DNA of 8,690 bases from Lachnospiraceae bacterium UBA3801 (lineage in GTDB: Bacteria > Bacillota > Clostridia > Lachnospirales > Lachnospiraceae). Shown here piece by piece: positions 6,478 to 8,690 of the stretch. Within the stretch, counting starts at the first letter, position 1. Each line of letters begins with the position of its first letter. The notes under the pieces were generated by a model. The model worked only from the letters and a program-made list of their open reading frames with translations. It had not been told where the DNA came from and searched no databases. Made by a program: the position numbers and the translations under genes. The stretch spans positions 1 through 8,690 of the forward strand of contig DFEN01000093.1 in assembly GCA_002368685.1 (NCBI GenBank), given 5' to 3'.

Positions 6478-7122
6478 ATGAGATATCTTACATTTGCTCT
6501 TGCTAAGGGCAGACTCGCAAAAGAAACATTAAAGTTACTTGAGAAAATAGGAATTATCTGTGAGGAGATAAATGATCCTAAGACTAGAAAGCTCATTTTT
6601 CAGAATGATGAACTGGGAATGAGATTCTTCCTTGCAAAGCCAAGTGATGTACCTACTTATGTAGAATACGGCGTAGCGGATATTGGAGTAGTAGGAAGAG
6701 ATACACTCCTTGAAGAAGGTAGAAATCTATACGAAGTTATGGACCTTGGATTCGGAAAATGCAGAATGTGTGTATGCGGTCCAGCTTCAGCTAAGGAACT
6801 TCTCTCCAAGAATGAAATTATCAGAGTGGCAAGTAAATATCCTAATATAGCTAAGAACTACTTCAAGGATAAGAAAAATCAGACGGTTGAAATCATCAAG
6901 CTTAATGGTTCGGTAGAGCTTGCTCCAATTGTAGGACTATCTGAGGTTATCGTAGATATCGTTGAAACAGGATCAACACTTAAAGAAAATGGTCTTGAAG
7001 TGCTTGAGACGATTACTGATCTTAGCGCTCGTGTGGTTGTTAATCAGGTGAGTCTCAGAATGGAGCATGAGAGAATTAATAAATTGTTAGGTGATTTGAA
7101 AGGTGTATTGGAAAGCGAATAA
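6478..7122 (+). CDS. hisG: ATP phosphoribosyltransferase, short form, catalytic subunit
   Basis: HisG joins ATP and PRPP to form phosphoribosyl-ATP, the first committed and feedback-controlled step of histidine synthesis. The 214-residue length marks the short form, which lacks the C-terminal ACT-like histidine-binding domain and works only with HisZ in a hetero-octamer. Motifs include the start [35 protein letters not shown], and the family signature with ELAPIVGL (147-154) leading into the PRPP-binding loop DIVETGSTL (160-168). GGAGGA (6468-6473) lies just before the ATG, and only 13 bases separate it from hisZ, so the two subunits are probably made together. Confidence 0.97.
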   Translation: MRYLTFALAKGRLAKETLKLLEKIGIICEEINDPKTRKLIFQNDELGMRFFLAKPSDVPTYVEYGVADIGVVGRDTLLEEGRNLYEVMDLGFGKCRMCVCGPASAKELLSKNEIIRVASKYPNIAKNYFKDKKNQTVEIIKLNGSVELAPIVGLSEVIVDIVETGSTLKENGLEVLETITDLSARVVVNQVSLRMEHERINKLLGDLKGVLESE

Positions 7123-7156
7123 AATTACATTTTAAATTATATAAGAGGACAGAATT

Positions 7157-8446
7157 ATGAGAATTGTTAAGTTAACTAGTGATACGAAGAATAAGTTAAT
7201 GAGTGATTTGCTCAAGAGAACGACAGATGATTATGGTGAGCAGGAGACTGTAGTTAAGGAAATCATAAAGAATGTTCATGATAATGGTGATGCGGCTCTC
7301 TTTGAGTATACTAAGAAATTCGATAAGGCTGATATAAGTGCTTCAAATATTAAGGTTACTGATGCTGAGATAGAAGAGGCTTATGGTCAGGTTGATGGTG
7401 GTCTGATAGAAGTTATCAGAAAGGCTATCAAGAATATTAGTGATTTCCACGAGCTGCAGAAGAGAAATAGCTGGATTAATACTTATGATAATGGCTCAGT
7501 TCTTGGTCAGAGAGTTACACCTATTGAGTCGGCTGGTGTATATGTTCCCGGGGGAAAGGCTGCTTATCCTTCAACAGTTCTTATGAATGTCCTTCCTGCA
7601 AAGGTTGCCGGAGTTTCAAGAATAGTTATGACTACTCCATGTAATGCAGAGGGTAAGGTTTATCCTACAACTCTTGTAGCGGCTAAAGAGGCCGGTGTTC
7701 AGGATATATATAAGGTTGGTGGAGCGCAGGCAATAGCAGCTCTTGCTTATGGAACAGAGAGTATTCCTAAGGTTGATAAGATAGTAGGTCCGGGAAATAT
7801 ATTCGTTGCTATAGCCAAGAGACTTGTTTATGGACATGTTTCAATAGATTCAATAGCCGGTCCTAGTGAAATACTTGTTCTTGCTGATGAGACTGCTACA
7901 GCTGAATATGTTGCAGCAGATCTTCTGTCACAGGCAGAACATGATGAACTTGCTTCGGCAACTCTTGTTACAACAAGCGAGAAGCTTGCAAATGAAGTAT
8001 CAGAGTGGGTTGACAAGTTTACTGCTGAGCTTTCACGTAAGGATATAATTCAGAAGTCACTTGATAACTTCGGAAATATTTTTGTTGCTGATACAATGGC
8101 TGATGCCATTGACGCTACAAATGAAATAGCACCAGAGCATTTAGAGATTCTTACTGCAAATCCATGGGAGACAATGACTCATGTTAAGAATGCAGGAGCA
8201 ATTTTCTTAGGTGAATATTCATCTGAACCACTTGGAGATTATTTTGCCGGTCCGAACCATGTACTTCCTACAAACGGAACAGCCAGATTCTTCTCTCCAC
8301 TTGGAGTAGATGACTTTATTAAGAAATCAAGTATTATCTGTTATTCAGAGGAAGCCCTTAGAGCTGTACATACAGATATTGAAGCATTTGCAAAGGCTGA
8401 GGGCCTTACAGCTCATGCTAATTCAATTGCAGTACGATTCAAATAA
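7157..8446 (+). CDS. hisD: Histidinol dehydrogenase
   Basis: HisD oxidises L-histidinol to L-histidine in two NAD-dependent steps, the end of the pathway. The 429-residue product has full family length. Recognisable blocks are GVYVPGGKAAYPSTVLMN, GGAQAIAALAYGTESIP, VGPGN, and SIAGPSEILVLAD leading to LLSQAEHD. Catalytic and zinc residues are all present: Gln259 and His262 in SQAEHD, Glu327 and His328 in APEHLE, Asp361 in LGDYFAGPNH and His420 in LTAHANS, within one residue of the E. coli numbering. AGAGGA (7144-7149) is 7 bases before the ATG. The gap after hisG is 34 bases and AT-rich. Expression is likely as part of the his operon. Confidence 0.98.
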   Translation: MRIVKLTSDTKNKLMSDLLKRTTDDYGEQETVVKEIIKNVHDNGDAALFEYTKKFDKADISASNIKVTDAEIEEAYGQVDGGLIEVIRKAIKNISDFHELQKRNSWINTYDNGSVLGQRVTPIESAGVYVPGGKAAYPSTVLMNVLPAKVAGVSRIVMTTPCNAEGKVYPTTLVAAKEAGVQDIYKVGGAQAIAALAYGTESIPKVDKIVGPGNIFVAIAKRLVYGHVSIDSIAGPSEILVLADETATAEYVAADLLSQAEHDELASATLVTTSEKLANEVSEWVDKFTAELSRKDIIQKSLDNFGNIFVADTMADAIDATNEIAPEHLEILTANPWETMTHVKNAGAIFLGEYSSEPLGDYFAGPNHVLPTNGTARFFSPLGVDDFIKKSSIICYSEEALRAVHTDIEAFAKAEGLTAHANSIAVRFK

Positions 8447-8458
8447 TAAATTCTTGTA

Positions 8459-8493
8459 AGTGAGTATATAGGGACGTTTCTCTTTTACTCACT
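8459..8493 (+). other. Intercistronic hairpin between hisD and hisB
   Basis: AGTGAGTA (8459-8466) pairs perfectly with TACTCACT (8486-8493). Inside, GGGA (8471-8474) can pair with TCTC (8479-8482), including one G-U pair, around a CGTT tetraloop. No T-tract follows, so full termination is unlikely. It may be an RNA stability or processing element, or an attenuating structure, ahead of the hisB ribosome binding site at 8509-8514. Confidence 0.6.
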
Positions 8494-8520
8494 ATGATTC
8501 TATTAGAGAAAGGAAGAAAT

Positions 8521-8690
8521 ATGGCAGAAAGAAAAGCTAGTATAGAAAGAAAAACATCTGAGACTGATATTAAGCTTGCTCTTAACCTGGATGGAACAGG
8601 TGTAAGTAATGTAGATACAGGAATTGGTTTCTTCGACCACATGCTAAAGAGCTTTGCTAAACACGGTTTCTTTGATATGAACTGTGTTGT
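8521..8690 (+). CDS. hisB: Imidazoleglycerol-phosphate dehydratase, N-terminal part (runs off window)
   Basis: Fifty-six codons are present before the window ends; the full enzyme is usually about 195 residues. The sequence contains [20 protein letters not shown] (8-27), then [17 protein letters not shown] (33-49). This is the HisB N-terminal repeat, with Glu14 and His40 at conserved positions and His48 nearby. HisB removes water from imidazoleglycerol phosphate to give imidazole-acetol phosphate, using manganese. AAAGGA (8509-8514) is 6 bases before ATG. The short N terminus, with no histidinol-phosphatase domain, shows the single-function form rather than the enterobacterial fusion. The order hisZ-hisG-hisD-hisB is common in Clostridia. 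Confidence 0.96.
   Translation, partial: MAERKASIERKTSETDIKLALNLDGTGVSNVDTGIGFFDHMLKSFAKHGFFDMNCV

Noticed and set aside
7616..8048. Several 60-73 residue open frames on both strands within hisD
   Set aside because: They lie wholly inside the conserved hisD reading frame, have low-complexity composition and show no independent start signals.
8439..8642. 67-residue minus-strand open frame across the hisD-hisB gap
   Set aside because: It overlaps the clear hisB N terminus on the other strand and has no recognisable product.
1..8690. CRISPR array, phage, insertion sequence, toxin-antitoxin or defence system
   Set aside because: No direct-repeat array, transposase or integrase text is visible; nearly all of the window is conserved housekeeping genes in a familiar order.

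Overview
This is an ordinary chromosomal stretch of a low-GC Gram-positive bacterium, most likely a Clostridia member of the Lachnospiraceae type (Butyrivibrio/Roseburia-like). The evidence is the AT-rich sequence, strong AGGAGG-type ribosome binding sites, the Firmicutes gene order rplU-prp-rpmA-obg-yhbY-nadD-yqeK-rsfS, a ribosomal protein L27 with a cleavable N-terminal extension, and a histidine operon that pairs hisZ with a short hisG. The family-level assignment is an inference from protein character and gene order; no 16S or tRNA gene is present. All genes are on the + strand.

Layout: (1) 1-297, C-terminal end of a MATE-family multidrug/cation exporter that enters from upstream. (2) 298-458, a spacer with a good vegetative promoter (336-364) and a structured leader that I take to be an L21 autoregulatory leader RNA. 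(3) 459-1392, the ribosomal operon rplU (L21), prp (protease that trims L27) and rpmA (L27), closed by a hairpin-plus-U-tract terminator at 1408-1444. (4) 1465-4794, a ribosome-assembly and NAD cluster: obg, a large nested inverted repeat (2784-2864), then yhbY, nadD, yqeK and rsfS, which overlap or abut and are probably cotranscribed. (5) 4795-8690, a histidine biosynthesis operon with its own likely promoter (4791-4819) overlapping the end of rsfS: a 111-residue protein of unknown function, hisZ, hisG, hisD and the start of hisB, which is cut by the window edge.

Together the genes link ribosome supply and assembly (L21, L27, Prp, Obg, YhbY, RsfS) with nucleotide metabolism (NadD, YqeK), followed by the first, committed part of histidine synthesis (HisZ-HisG complex), the last step (HisD) and the dehydratase (HisB). 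I do not see an undescribed multi-gene system here. The items most worth a second look are the 81-bp nested palindrome between obg and yhbY, the unrecognised gene at the head of the his operon, and the hairpin between hisD and hisB.
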